A DNA stretch of 63,007 bases from a bacterium. GTDB lineage: Bacteria > Fidelibacterota > Marinisomatia > Marinisomatales > UBA1611. Numbering within the stretch: the stretch's first letter is position 1; each line of letters starts with the position of its first letter. Positions 7,668 to 16,489 of this stretch are shown in pieces. The notes under the pieces are model-generated. The model did no database searches. It was given only the letters and a program-made list of their open reading frames with translations, and had not been told where the DNA came from. Location: NCBI GenBank assembly GCA_004321745.1, contig SGYO01000010.1, positions 1 to 63,007 of the forward strand. Direction: 5' to 3'. A program made the translations under genes and the position numbers.

Positions 7668-9404
7668 ATGTTCAGAATTTGGATAATACAACGCTTAATT
7701 CCTATATCGGTTAGTTTAATGCTTTCCTCATGCGCTTATTTTAACACTTTTTATAACGCAGAAAGATATTTTAAAGAGGCTGACCTACTTAGGTTAGAAA
7801 AATCTGATAAAGCTATTCCTTTAAGAGCTATCGATAATTATGGTAAAACTATACAGAAGTGTAAAGTAGTGCTATCAGACTATCCTGAATCAAAATACGT
7901 TAATGATGCTATTTTATTAATGGCGAAAGCTCAGTTTTATCGCTCTGAATATGATAATGCTATCTCAAACCTAAAGTTGATTTTTGATAAAGGAAGTAAA
8001 GATCAAATTGCTGAAGCAAAATACTGGTCAGCAGTTTGTAAATGGAAGAAAGGAAAAACTCAAACTGCTATTGATGAGCTTGAGTTTATCATTGATGGTT
8101 CTTTGAAAAATGATTTAGTAGCTCAGAGTCATTTATCCCTTGCAGATATTTTCCTTGAGCTAAATCGAAATAATGATTTTTTATTTCACCTTGAGGAAGG
8201 TGCAAAAGTAATTAAAGAAAGAGGTAAGAAAGGGATAGTATACAACCAACTAGCGGAAATAGCGTTTAGCAATGAAAACTATTCAGTAGCACAAAGCGCG
8301 TATAAAGAGGTTATAAAAAATTCTCTTACGAAAGAAAAAATTGAAAATGCGCATATTCAGATTTTAAAGATTTCAAGAATTTTAGGTGATCACAGAAGCG
8401 TTGAGAGAAAAATAAAATCAATGCTCGTTGATGAAAAATTTAAAAATATTAAAGGCGATCTCGAGCTTGAGTTAGCTCAGCTATTTATAGATCAAAACGA
8501 TGTCGACAATTCTGTGGTTAGGTTAGAATCCATTGTTAATGATTACTCAAGGACAGAAACTTCTGCAGAAGCTTATTATTTGCTGGGGCAATTGTATCTT
8601 TCTGAGTTGTGGAATCCAAGTATTGCAAAAGAGAAATTTGCCCAAGTAAAAAAAGAATATAATAGGACTGAATATGGTCCTTTTTGCGACTCTAAAATAA
8701 AAGCTATAGATAAGTATATCGATGCATTAGCCTCGTTAAAAAAATATGATGTAAAGCTTGATACCCTAAGTAATGATTCAATAAAATTAGACTCAACAAA
8801 AATTGTTGATGAAATGCCAAAAAAACCTATTCAAAAACTTCTCTATCTTATCGGAGATATTGAAGCCTTCAGTTTTGAAAGAGTTGACTCTGGTATCGTT
8901 TATTTTGAAAGAATTCTTGAAGAGGGCTCATCATCTCAATATTATCCAAAAGCGTTATTTACTCTTTCTATGATTTTTTCTGAACTAGCAGATTCCTCAA
9001 AGTTAGAATATTACAGTTCTCTTTTAAAAACTGAGTTTCCAGCTTCAGACTATACGTCATATTTATTTGATAATGAAAATATTGATTCATCCCTTCGGCC
9101 TATAGAGCAACTTTATTCGGATGCGGAAAAAATGTGGAAACAAAACCCTTTATATTCACTAAAGCAATTTAAAAGAGTAATTCAGACAGATTCACTAAGT
9201 GAATTGTCCGTATCTGCAGCATACTTTTTGGGATATCAATATGATTATAAATATGCAGAGTTGGATAGTGCGGCTAAATATTATGCTTGGATAAGTTCCA
9301 TGCACCCAAATTCTGAACAAAATAATATTGCAAAAATGAGAGTTCAAGTCATCCAGAATATGTTATCAACATTAAAAAATGATTCAACTGTAACTACGAA
9401 CTAA
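7668..9404 (+). CDS. TPR-repeat outer membrane lipoprotein
   Basis: A 578-residue lipoprotein: lipobox LSSC with Cys22. The mature protein contains many tetratricopeptide-like helical pairs (KYVNDAILLMAKAQFYRSEYD, TSAEAYYLLGQLYLSE, SVSAAYFLGYQYDYKYAELD). The N-terminal part resembles BamD/YbgF-type TPR lipoproteins, but it is much longer than BamD (about 245 residues), so I do not call it bamD. A scaffold role at the outer membrane is likely. It is followed 3 bases later by the dihydroorotate dehydrogenase gene, probably in one operon reaching to cdsA. Confidence 0.75.
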   Translation: MFRIWIIQRLIPISVSLMLSSCAYFNTFYNAERYFKEADLLRLEKSDKAIPLRAIDNYGKTIQKCKVVLSDYPESKYVNDAILLMAKAQFYRSEYDNAISNLKLIFDKGSKDQIAEAKYWSAVCKWKKGKTQTAIDELEFIIDGSLKNDLVAQSHLSLADIFLELNRNNDFLFHLEEGAKVIKERGKKGIVYNQLAEIAFSNENYSVAQSAYKEVIKNSLTKEKIENAHIQILKISRILGDHRSVERKIKSMLVDEKFKNIKGDLELELAQLFIDQNDVDNSVVRLESIVNDYSRTETSAEAYYLLGQLYLSELWNPSIAKEKFAQVKKEYNRTEYGPFCDSKIKAIDKYIDALASLKKYDVKLDTLSNDSIKLDSTKIVDEMPKKPIQKLLYLIGDIEAFSFERVDSGIVYFERILEEGSSSQYYPKALFTLSMIFSELADSSKLEYYSSLLKTEFPASDYTSYLFDNENIDSSLRPIEQLYSDAEKMWKQNPLYSLKQFKRVIQTDSLSELSVSAAYFLGYQYDYKYAELDSAAKYYAWISSMHPNSEQNNIAKMRVQVIQNMLSTLKNDSTVTTN

Positions 9405-9407
9405 TAA

Positions 9408-10481
9408 GTGATAATACGTAAATATTTATTTTCAATATTATATAGAACCATACGATTCTCAGTCAAATTGCTGGTATCTTTTTTTCAATTCATATCTGGT
9501 CAAAAAAAGGATCTTGAATCCATAGTTGAATTCGGAGATGTTAACCTCATTAGAATTAACAAATATTTTGGTTCATTTGCATATTCTTTTCCCATTCCAA
9601 ATGATATTGCCATTGAAGTGTATGACTTGAAGTTTAAATCTCCTCTGCTAGCAGCTTCATTTAAATCAGAAAAAGATTTAATTGATATATGGTTAAAGCT
9701 TGGTCTTGGAGGAGCTGTTTTGAAAACAATCATGAGTGAGAAAAGGAATGGGAACGCTAGACCAAGATTGCAGCAGGTAAGGTTAGAGCGTCAGGCTTGC
9801 TTAGTGAATGCGCTTGGACTTCCGGGCGAAGGCGTGAAATTATTTTCAAATTCCATTATTGATTCACCATTATGGTCGAATGATAAACCTTTAGGCTTAT
9901 CAATAGGAGGGGAGAATTTTGATAATTACATAGATTGTTTTGATACAATTGAAAAACAGTTAAAAACTACATCTATCAATAATTACTTTTATGAATTAAA
10001 TATAAGTTGCCCTAATACGGATACTGGTAGTTGCCTTGGAGATAGTTTGTCTGATTTAGAAAAGCTAATTGATTACATGCGACGTTACAGTTCAAAGGCA
10101 ATTTCAATAAAAGTCTCACCAGATTGGGGAGATGAGCATTTAAAAAGCATCGGAGATATTATACTTGCAAAAGAAAAAATGATCGTAAATGCTGGCAATA
10201 CACAGTTTAAGACCATTGAATACCTTGGTCTAAAAAAGGATAGTCTACCAAGAGGCGGCGGAGGATTAAGCGGTCTAGCAATTTTTCCGCGTACCCTTCA
10301 AATGATTAATTTATTTTCTGATATGAATTTAACTATAATGGCCACAGGTGGTATTTCCACCGTCCATCATTTAAATGCTGCTAGAGATGCAGGTGCAACA
10401 TTATTTGGAATGGCAACTTCTCTTATTATGGATCCATACTGCATTCCGAAGATTAACTATAACTTATCAAAAGGGTATTAA
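9408..10481 (+). CDS. pyrD: Dihydroorotate dehydrogenase family protein
   Basis: A 357-residue flavoprotein that would oxidise dihydroorotate to orotate in pyrimidine synthesis. It starts at GTG 9408. The N-terminus has a hydrophobic amphipathic helix (residues ~8-30), as in the membrane-bound, quinone-linked class 2 enzymes. FMN-site motifs are visible: KTIM (~106), NISCPNT (198-204), KVSPDWG with Lys235, NAGNT (261-265), GGGLSG and ATGGIST near the end. The presumed catalytic base position holds Cys201, as in class 1 enzymes, where class 2 enzymes have Ser; see finding. A different substrate within the same fold cannot be excluded. Confidence 0.8.
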   Translation: MIIRKYLFSILYRTIRFSVKLLVSFFQFISGQKKDLESIVEFGDVNLIRINKYFGSFAYSFPIPNDIAIEVYDLKFKSPLLAASFKSEKDLIDIWLKLGLGGAVLKTIMSEKRNGNARPRLQQVRLERQACLVNALGLPGEGVKLFSNSIIDSPLWSNDKPLGLSIGGENFDNYIDCFDTIEKQLKTTSINNYFYELNISCPNTDTGSCLGDSLSDLEKLIDYMRRYSSKAISIKVSPDWGDEHLKSIGDIILAKEKMIVNAGNTQFKTIEYLGLKKDSLPRGGGGLSGLAIFPRTLQMINLFSDMNLTIMATGGISTVHHLNAARDAGATLFGMATSLIMDPYCIPKINYNLSKGY

Positions 10482-10483
10482 AA

Positions 10484-10939
10484 CTGCTTACGGTCACACT
10501 TTTTGAGCCAAAAATTCCTCCTAATACAGGTAATATTGCTAGGTTATGTGGGGCTAATAATGTAAAACTAGATTTAGTAGGTAACCTGGGCTTTGATATG
10601 GAAAATAAATACCTGAAAAGAGCAGGGTTAGATTATTGGGATCATATAAAATGGGAATACTTTCCAAGTATCCATGAATACTGTTTGAATGCATTTCAAA
10701 ATAAGTTTCATCTGCTCACAACAAAATCAAAAAATATTTACACGGATAGAATTTTTACTAAAAATGATATTATTATTTTTGGTAGCGAGACAGCAGGTAT
10801 ATCTGAAGATATTTTAAATGAATATCCAGAAAATGCATGCACGATACCTATGATAAATAAGAATATTCGTAGTCTAAATCTTGCTACGAGTGTTGGCATT
10901 GTTTTATATGAGGCGATAAGGCAGATCAATGAGAAATAA
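10484..10939 (+). CDS. trmL: tRNA (cytidine(34)-2'-O)-methyltransferase, apparent CTG start
   Basis: A SPOUT-fold methyltransferase that modifies the wobble base of tRNA-Leu. The N-terminal family signature LFEPKIPPNTGNIARLC is encoded upstream of the first ATG (10598), so that ATG is not the start. In frame, an in-frame stop at 10460 limits the gene, and no ATG, GTG or TTG lies before the signature. CTG at 10484 gives (M)LTVTLFEP, which aligns with the usual start, preceded by AAGGG at 10471-10475 with 8-base spacing. Other motifs: RRAGLDYW-like KRAGLDYWD, FGSETAGI and IPM...RSLNLATSVGI. Total 151 residues, normal for TrmL. Overlaps rlpA. Confidence 0.85.
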   Translation: MLTVTLFEPKIPPNTGNIARLCGANNVKLDLVGNLGFDMENKYLKRAGLDYWDHIKWEYFPSIHEYCLNAFQNKFHLLTTKSKNIYTDRIFTKNDIIIFGSETAGISEDILNEYPENACTIPMINKNIRSLNLATSVGIVLYEAIRQINEK

Positions 10940-11453
10940 TGTAGTCATTTTCATTCTAGTTACATTCTTTTGGTCATGCTCTAGCGCACCAAGGTATGCT
11001 AGATCAAGTACAAATCATAAAAGTAAAAAAACGGTCAAAGTAACTCAGAAAAAAGGAAAAACGAAACGCCACCCTAAATTCATTGATCCGAAAACTGTAA
11101 ATACAAATGTGAAACACAAAAAAAGAATGGTAGGGACAAGTTCTTTTTATGCAGAGGATTTTCATGGTAAGCTTACAGCAAATGGCGAGATTTATGATAT
11201 GTATGGACTAACTGCTGCACATAAAACATTGCCTTTAAATACAGTAGCAAGAGTAACCAATTTAGATAATGGAAAATCATTGATTTTAAGAATTAATGAT
11301 AGAGGTCCTTACATTGAGGGTAGAATGTTAGATTGTTCTTATGGCGCCGCAAAAAAATTAGATTTTATCAAACAAGGTACTGCCAAAGTTCAGGTTGATA
11401 TTATAGAATGGGGTGATGGTAAATACATGCATCACAGAGAAAGACCAAAATGA
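10929..11453 (+). CDS. rlpA: RlpA-like septal lytic transglycosylase lipoprotein
   Basis: A 174-residue lipoprotein with lipobox FWSC (Cys17), then a Lys-rich linker and a double-psi beta-barrel domain (~70-165). Family motifs are GTSSFYAEDFHGKLTANGE, AAHKTLPLNT with the catalytic-region His, and INDRGPYIEGR with the Asp. RlpA cleaves naked glycan strands at the division site in Pseudomonas. No SPOR domain follows, so septal targeting may differ. The start overlaps trmL by 11 bases and the end overlaps the next gene by 4. Confidence 0.85.
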   Translation: MRNNVVIFILVTFFWSCSSAPRYARSSTNHKSKKTVKVTQKKGKTKRHPKFIDPKTVNTNVKHKKRMVGTSSFYAEDFHGKLTANGEIYDMYGLTAAHKTLPLNTVARVTNLDNGKSLILRINDRGPYIEGRMLDCSYGAAKKLDFIKQGTAKVQVDIIEWGDGKYMHHRERPK

Positions 11454-12337
11454 TTAAGGTTCTATTAATAACCAACCCTAAAAGTGGAATTCTTAGATAT
11501 AAAGATTCTTTAAATATCGTTATAAGTGAACTTAAAAAATATGATATAGAATATACTTTAAACAAAACTGAATATGCTGCCCATGCTGTTGAATTAGTAA
11601 AGCAAACAGATTTAAAGCAGTACGATTCTGTTTGTGCAATGGGAGGTGATGGAACATTATTTGAAGTTCTTAATGGAATGCTTAATAGAAGCGAAAATGA
11701 AAGAATACCGATCTCAATAATTCCTAATGGTACTGGAAACTCATTTATGAAAACTGTAGGTATTGAAAATGTAGTCGATGCTGTAGGAAAAATATCTAAA
11801 AATGAGCCTAAAAATCTCGATATGATGAGAGTGGTGTGCGGTGAAAATATATATTATTCATTAAACTTGATTGGTTGGGGTATGGCCACGGATATTTCAG
11901 TTTTAGCAGAAAAGCTAAGATTCTTCGGCGGGCAGCGTTATAATATTGCATCTGTATTTGAAATTATCAAAAACAAGAGAAGAGATTCAAAATTGATTGT
12001 TGATGGAAAGGAGCGAGATGGCGACTTTTCATTTATAATTGCATGTAATACCAAGTACGTGGGCAAAGATATGAAAATGGCTCCGAAAGCAAAAATAGAC
12101 GATGGCGAAATCGATTTAATTATTGTCAAGAAAACCTCTAGCTTTACTTTGTTTTCTGTTTTTCCAAAATTATTTGATGGATCCCACATAGATCACAATG
12201 CTTGCGAATATGTTCATTGTAAATCTTTTTCTATTCAACCTAGCGAGGATGGTAGTTTGAACATTGATGGTGAGATTATTGGAAGAACTCCCGTTTCAGT
12301 TAACATTGTTAAAAATGGGGTTGAACTTATAGTCTAA
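11450..12337 (+). CDS. Diacylglycerol/sphingoid kinase family protein (YegS/LCB5-like)
   Basis: A 295-residue lipid kinase-like protein. The N-terminal catalytic domain has NPKSG (~9-13), the nucleotide-binding GGDGT motif (65-69) and PNGTGNS (~94-100). The C-terminal domain ends with DGE and a beta-sandwich as in YegS/DgkB. The likely substrate is a lipid such as diacylglycerol, but family members also use other lipids. It overlaps rlpA by 4 bases and precedes cdsA, so phospholipid metabolism fits the context. Confidence 0.8.
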   Translation: MIKVLLITNPKSGILRYKDSLNIVISELKKYDIEYTLNKTEYAAHAVELVKQTDLKQYDSVCAMGGDGTLFEVLNGMLNRSENERIPISIIPNGTGNSFMKTVGIENVVDAVGKISKNEPKNLDMMRVVCGENIYYSLNLIGWGMATDISVLAEKLRFFGGQRYNIASVFEIIKNKRRDSKLIVDGKERDGDFSFIIACNTKYVGKDMKMAPKAKIDDGEIDLIIVKKTSSFTLFSVFPKLFDGSHIDHNACEYVHCKSFSIQPSEDGSLNIDGEIIGRTPVSVNIVKNGVELIV

Positions 12338-12368
12338 TTTTTATAGGCTAGGCATTGTAAATTTAGAT

Positions 12369-13187
12369 ATGAAAGAGCTTGAAGGTAGAAAATTAATACT
12401 TATTTTAGGGATGCCTCTTGGTCTAGGGTGCATTTACTTTGGAAATCCTGCTTTCGCGATTGTAACAGCACTAATTATGATTTTAGGTATTGATGAATTT
12501 TATAAAATGTGTGAACTAAAAGGTTCTTCACCAAACCGTATTTTTGGATTTATTATTACTTTATTTGTTGCGCTTGCTTATGTTGGAATTTACTCTCACC
12601 ATCAGATTACGGTGCTAGGGTTTTGTTGTGCTGCAGTTATCAGTGTTTTTATCATTGAAATTTTAAACAATAAAAAAGACCCATTGAATAACATTGCACA
12701 CACTTTAATGGGTGTATTGTTCATCCCTGTTTTAATTGGTACGGTAATCCAAGTTAGGCAATTAGATCATATTTATAACTCAAATATTACATTATTTGTG
12801 TTTGTTTCTATTTGGTTGTGTGACACTGCAGCATTCTTTTTTGGGACAAAATTCGGTAAAAAAAAGATCTTACCCGATATTAGCCCCAAGAAAAGTTGGG
12901 TCGGTTCTATTTCAGGGTTTATAGTTTCAGTTTTAACATTTTTTGTTGCTTTTAAATTTGATTTGTTAGGAGCTTCATATAATCTTTATGACAGCCTGGT
13001 TTTTGGGATAATTACTGGTATTTTTGGTCAATTAGGAGATTTTGGTGAATCACTGCTAAAAAGAGATGTTGGCGTGAAAGACTCAGGACAAATTTTAAGA
13101 GGTCATGGAGGCATACTTGACCGCTTTGATTCTCTACTATTTTCCGCGCCTTTGGTTTATATTTACCTCCTTGTTTTTAAATATTAA
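12369..13187 (+). CDS. cdsA: Phosphatidate cytidylyltransferase
   Basis: A 272-residue inner membrane enzyme with about eight membrane segments that makes CDP-diacylglycerol from phosphatidate and CTP. The C-terminal signature is complete: SLLKRDVGVKDSG followed by HGGILDRFD. An upstream CDTAAFFFGTKFGKKK segment with the conserved Asp-Thr-Ala is also present. Length is normal. It is 31 bases after the lipid kinase gene. Confidence 0.92.
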   Translation: MKELEGRKLILILGMPLGLGCIYFGNPAFAIVTALIMILGIDEFYKMCELKGSSPNRIFGFIITLFVALAYVGIYSHHQITVLGFCCAAVISVFIIEILNNKKDPLNNIAHTLMGVLFIPVLIGTVIQVRQLDHIYNSNITLFVFVSIWLCDTAAFFFGTKFGKKKILPDISPKKSWVGSISGFIVSVLTFFVAFKFDLLGASYNLYDSLVFGIITGIFGQLGDFGESLLKRDVGVKDSGQILRGHGGILDRFDSLLFSAPLVYIYLLVFKY

Positions 13188-13222
13188 TTAAAGAATAACT
13201 TTTTTAATAAGAAAATCTAATA

Positions 13223-15040
13223 TTGAAACTTCGATCTATACTTGCAACAGACTGCGGTAGTACAACAACAAAAGCTATTTTAATTGAATATGTTGATGGC
13301 GAGTATCGCTTAACCTATAGGGGTGAAGCTCCAACAACGGTTGAAGCGCCCTTTGAAGATGTGACCAGAGGTGTACTTAATGCTGCCATGGAGGTTGAAG
13401 AGCTTTCTGGACGCAAAATACTAGATGATGATAGCATAATAACTCCTCAAAAAGGAGATTCTGGTGTAGATATTTATATTTCTACCAGTTCTGCTGGAGG
13501 TGGTCTTCAGATGATGGTTGCAGGAGTAGTCAAGTCCATGTCCGGCGAAAGTGCAGAGCGTGCAGCGCTAGGTGCCGGTTCAATAGTTATGGACGTCCTT
13601 GCCTCTAATGATGGCAGGAAACCGCATGAAAAAATAACAAGGATTAGACAGCTGAGACCTGATATGATTTTATTATCAGGGGGTGTGGATGGTGGAACTA
13701 CAAAACATGTAGTTGAGCTTGCTGAAATTTTGGCAGCTGCAAATCCCCAGCCAAGGCTCGGACAGGATTATAAATTGCCTGTCATTTATGCTGGAAATAA
13801 TAAAGCGACATCAGATATTGAAAGGACTCTTAGCGATTTAACTGATTTAGATGTGACCGAAAATATTAGGCCCGTGTTAGAGAAAGAAAATCTTAAACCA
13901 TCTAGAGATAAAATACATGATCTATTTATGGAGCATGTTATGCAACAGGCTCCTGGTTATAAAAAATTAATGAGCTGGACAGATGCTCCTATAATGCCTA
14001 CTCCAGGAGCTGTAGGTGCTTTAATAGAGATGGTTGCAAAAAAAGAAAATATATCTGTTGTTGGTGTTGATATTGGCGGTGCTACCACCGATATATTTTC
14101 AGTATTTCAGAAGCAGTTTAATAGAACAGTCAGTGCTAATCTAGGGATGAGTTATTCTATTTGCAATGTTCTTGTAGAAGCGTCTCTTTCAAATGTTTTA
14201 AGATGGGTTCCTTTTGATATAGATGAAAAAGAATTGACTAATCGGATTGGTAATAAGATGATTAGACCTACTACGGTACCTCAAAGTTTAGAAGAGCTCG
14301 TAATTGAACAAGCAATAGCTCGGGAAGCGCTTAGGCTCTCTTTTGTTCAGCACAAGGCTTTTGCAGTAAACCTTAAGGGTGTTCAGAAAGAAAGAACGAT
14401 TTCAGATGCTTTTGAGCAATCTGATTCTGGTCAATCATTGGTGGATATGATCGAGCTTGATTTGATTGTTGGTTCTGGAGGGGTTCTATCTCACGCTCCA
14501 AGGAGAGAGCAGTCTGCAAAAATGTTAATTGATAGTTTTTTACCTGAGGGTATCACTTCTCTGGCAGTTGATTCAATTTTCATGATGCCTCAACTAGGAG
14601 TAATGGCTAACATTGATAAAAAATCGATAGCTGAGGAGGCTCGTGTAGCAGCCCTCGAGGTTTTTGAAAAGGATTGTTTAATCCGTTTAGGTACATGTGT
14701 TGCTCCAGTAGGAAGTATGTCTGAAAGCGAGGTTTCTCTTAAAATAAATCTAGAGTTTAAGAACGGCGAAAAGAAAAGTATCGATCTTCAATCTGGTGAG
14801 CTAATTAGAGTTGAAGTTGGTTATGAAGAAGTCAAAGCTGAGTTAATACCGGCCAAAGGTATAAATGTTGGTGCAGGTAAGGGTGAAAAAATAGATACAA
14901 TAATTTTTGGGGGTCAGGTAGGACTTATATTTGATGGAAGAGGAAGGCCATTGGATGTAGGCTCAGACCCAAACGATAGAATTTCAAACTTAAAAAAGTG
15001 GGCAAGTGCTTTAAATGAATATCCGGAGTTAAAAGAATAG
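13223..15040 (+). CDS. GlmL/MutL-type actin-fold ATPase
   Basis: A 605-residue protein of the GlmL (MutL) family, starting at TTG 13223. The ASKHA nucleotide-binding signatures are visible: ATDCGSTTTKAIL at residues 8-20, GVDIGGATTDIF at ~280-290, and GSGGVLSHAPRRE at ~417-429. GlmL was first found beside glutamate mutase genes and resembles reactivating chaperones; its actual role is unproven. No mutase subunit is encoded here. Instead six co-directional genes for a barrel-sandwich protein, a small protein and four membrane proteins follow with minimal gaps, so the ATPase probably energises that set (inference). Confidence 0.85.
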   Translation: MKLRSILATDCGSTTTKAILIEYVDGEYRLTYRGEAPTTVEAPFEDVTRGVLNAAMEVEELSGRKILDDDSIITPQKGDSGVDIYISTSSAGGGLQMMVAGVVKSMSGESAERAALGAGSIVMDVLASNDGRKPHEKITRIRQLRPDMILLSGGVDGGTTKHVVELAEILAAANPQPRLGQDYKLPVIYAGNNKATSDIERTLSDLTDLDVTENIRPVLEKENLKPSRDKIHDLFMEHVMQQAPGYKKLMSWTDAPIMPTPGAVGALIEMVAKKENISVVGVDIGGATTDIFSVFQKQFNRTVSANLGMSYSICNVLVEASLSNVLRWVPFDIDEKELTNRIGNKMIRPTTVPQSLEELVIEQAIAREALRLSFVQHKAFAVNLKGVQKERTISDAFEQSDSGQSLVDMIELDLIVGSGGVLSHAPRREQSAKMLIDSFLPEGITSLAVDSIFMMPQLGVMANIDKKSIAEEARVAALEVFEKDCLIRLGTCVAPVGSMSESEVSLKINLEFKNGEKKSIDLQSGELIRVEVGYEEVKAELIPAKGINVGAGKGEKIDTIIFGGQVGLIFDGRGRPLDVGSDPNDRISNLKKWASALNEYPELKE

Positions 15041-15041
15041 A

Positions 15042-16169
15042 ATGGCACATTCATATACGCCAGGTCTTAAAGTATTAAAGAATACTAAAATTTTAAAAGA
15101 ACGTAGACTGCCTTTGAAAGGTTCGGTTTCTGCCTCAATTGGTTCAGAGGTAAAACCAGATGAAATTATTGCTAGAACAGACCTTCCAGGAAATGTTCAG
15201 ATGGTTAATGTGGCTAATTTGCTTAATGTAGATGCTTCCGATATAAAACAGGTCATGTTAATAGATGTTGGCTCCAAAATTGATAAAAACGACTTATTAG
15301 CTGAAACAAAAGGCTTGTTTGGATTTTTTAAATCCAATGCAAAGTCCCCAGTTGCAGGCACTGTAGAGTCAATTTCGGATGTAACCGGGCAAGTTGTAAT
15401 TAGGGAAGCCCCTTTGCCAGTAGAGATAGATGCCTATATTCAAGGATCCGTTGATGAGATTATCGAGAATGAAGGAGTTGTTATAGAAAGTAAAGGCTCC
15501 TTTATTCAAGGAATTTTTGGAGTCGGCGGTGAAAGTAGAGGCAAGATAAAAGTGCTTGCGTGTAGTAGAGACTCGGAAATTACTGCTGAAATGATAACCA
15601 GCGATCTTGAAGGTATGATACTTGTTGGTGGAAATTTTATAAGTCTAGATGCGTATAAAAAGGCATTAGCATGCAACGTTGCTGGCGTTGTTGTAGGCGG
15701 GTTTAATTATTATGATTTAGAGGAAGTCTTAGGTTATACCCTTGGCGTAGCAATAACAGGATCAGAGGATTTGGTAACTTCTTTGGTGGTAACAGAGGGA
15801 TATGGCAAAATTCAAATGGGCCAACAAACGTATAATCTTCTTAGTGAAAGTAATGGTCGTTTAGCATCAATAAATGGTGCTACTCAGATACGCGCAGGTG
15901 TAATCAGACCAGAGATTATAATCCCGATAAGTGATGCCTCAAAAAATGGTAATGAAAATAAAGCCGAAAAGACAATTGGAATGACAGATGGTAGCACTGT
16001 TAGAGTAATACGCTCACCAAACTTTGGTGAAATTGGAATAGTAAAAGAATTACCTGCTGAGCTAAGAAAAATGGAATCTGAAACAATGGTAAGGGTAGCA
16101 ATCATTGATATTGATGGAAAACAATTTGAAGTACCTAGAAGTAACTTAGAAGTTGTGGAGATAGATTAA
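15042..16169 (+). CDS. Barrel-sandwich/KOW-like protein of the GlmL cluster
   Basis: A 375-residue soluble-looking protein beginning 1 base after the GlmL gene. The N-terminal region has two lipoyl/biotinyl-like barrel-sandwich signatures, KGSVSASIGSEVKPDEIIART (~23-43) and KSPVAGTVESISDVTGQVV (~102-120), as seen at the N-terminus of RnfC and in HlyD-type adaptors; there is no canonical lipoylated MKM/DKA lysine. The C-terminal ~60 residues (GSTVRVIRSPNFGEIGIV) resemble a KOW domain. The middle (~170-270) has a Rossmann-like feel. I know no characterised homologue. Strict coupling to the GlmL gene suggests a physical partner. Confidence 0.7.
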   Translation: MAHSYTPGLKVLKNTKILKERRLPLKGSVSASIGSEVKPDEIIARTDLPGNVQMVNVANLLNVDASDIKQVMLIDVGSKIDKNDLLAETKGLFGFFKSNAKSPVAGTVESISDVTGQVVIREAPLPVEIDAYIQGSVDEIIENEGVVIESKGSFIQGIFGVGGESRGKIKVLACSRDSEITAEMITSDLEGMILVGGNFISLDAYKKALACNVAGVVVGGFNYYDLEEVLGYTLGVAITGSEDLVTSLVVTEGYGKIQMGQQTYNLLSESNGRLASINGATQIRAGVIRPEIIIPISDASKNGNENKAEKTIGMTDGSTVRVIRSPNFGEIGIVKELPAELRKMESETMVRVAIIDIDGKQFEVPRSNLEVVEID

Positions 16170-16487
16170 ATGTTTCCACTGGCAAAAGGATCAATTGAGG
16201 ATACTTTGACAAAAGATGACATTCAATTTATTCGTCGATTGGCAAAAAAAATTCATGATTCTGGTTTTGTAACACCTTCTGTTTTCTTTTTAGAAATGAT
16301 TCGACCTTTATCTTCTCTAGGGGGGCATGCTATGGTATTTATGGGACCAATAATTAATGGTTTTATCCAATCAGATGGTTATTATAAGGCTGTAGCCCTG
16401 ATGGCTAAAAAAGGATCATTAAAGATTTTATTAGATGAAATTGAGCAGCTTGAGCTATTAGATTCACATGATGGAAAGAGGCATTAA
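16170..16487 (+). CDS. Small conserved-looking protein of the GlmL cluster
   Basis: A 105-residue protein whose ATG follows the previous stop directly (TAA|ATG). It is mostly alpha-helical with one moderately hydrophobic segment (LSSLGGHAMVFMGPIINGFI, residues ~50-69) that could be membrane-associated. No motif recognised. The zero-base spacing on both sides indicates co-translation with the neighbouring cluster members. Confidence 0.7.
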   Translation: MFPLAKGSIEDTLTKDDIQFIRRLAKKIHDSGFVTPSVFFLEMIRPLSSLGGHAMVFMGPIINGFIQSDGYYKAVALMAKKGSLKILLDEIEQLELLDSHDGKRH

Positions 16488-16489
16488 CA

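Noticed and set aside
10460-10600. Frameshift or fusion between pyrD and trmL
   Set aside because: The complete TrmL N-terminus is readable in one frame from CTG 10484 with a ribosome site, so no frameshift is needed.
13223-15040. Calling this a glutamate mutase locus
   Set aside because: Only the GlmL-like ATPase is present. No mutase S or E subunit and no methylaspartate lyase were found.
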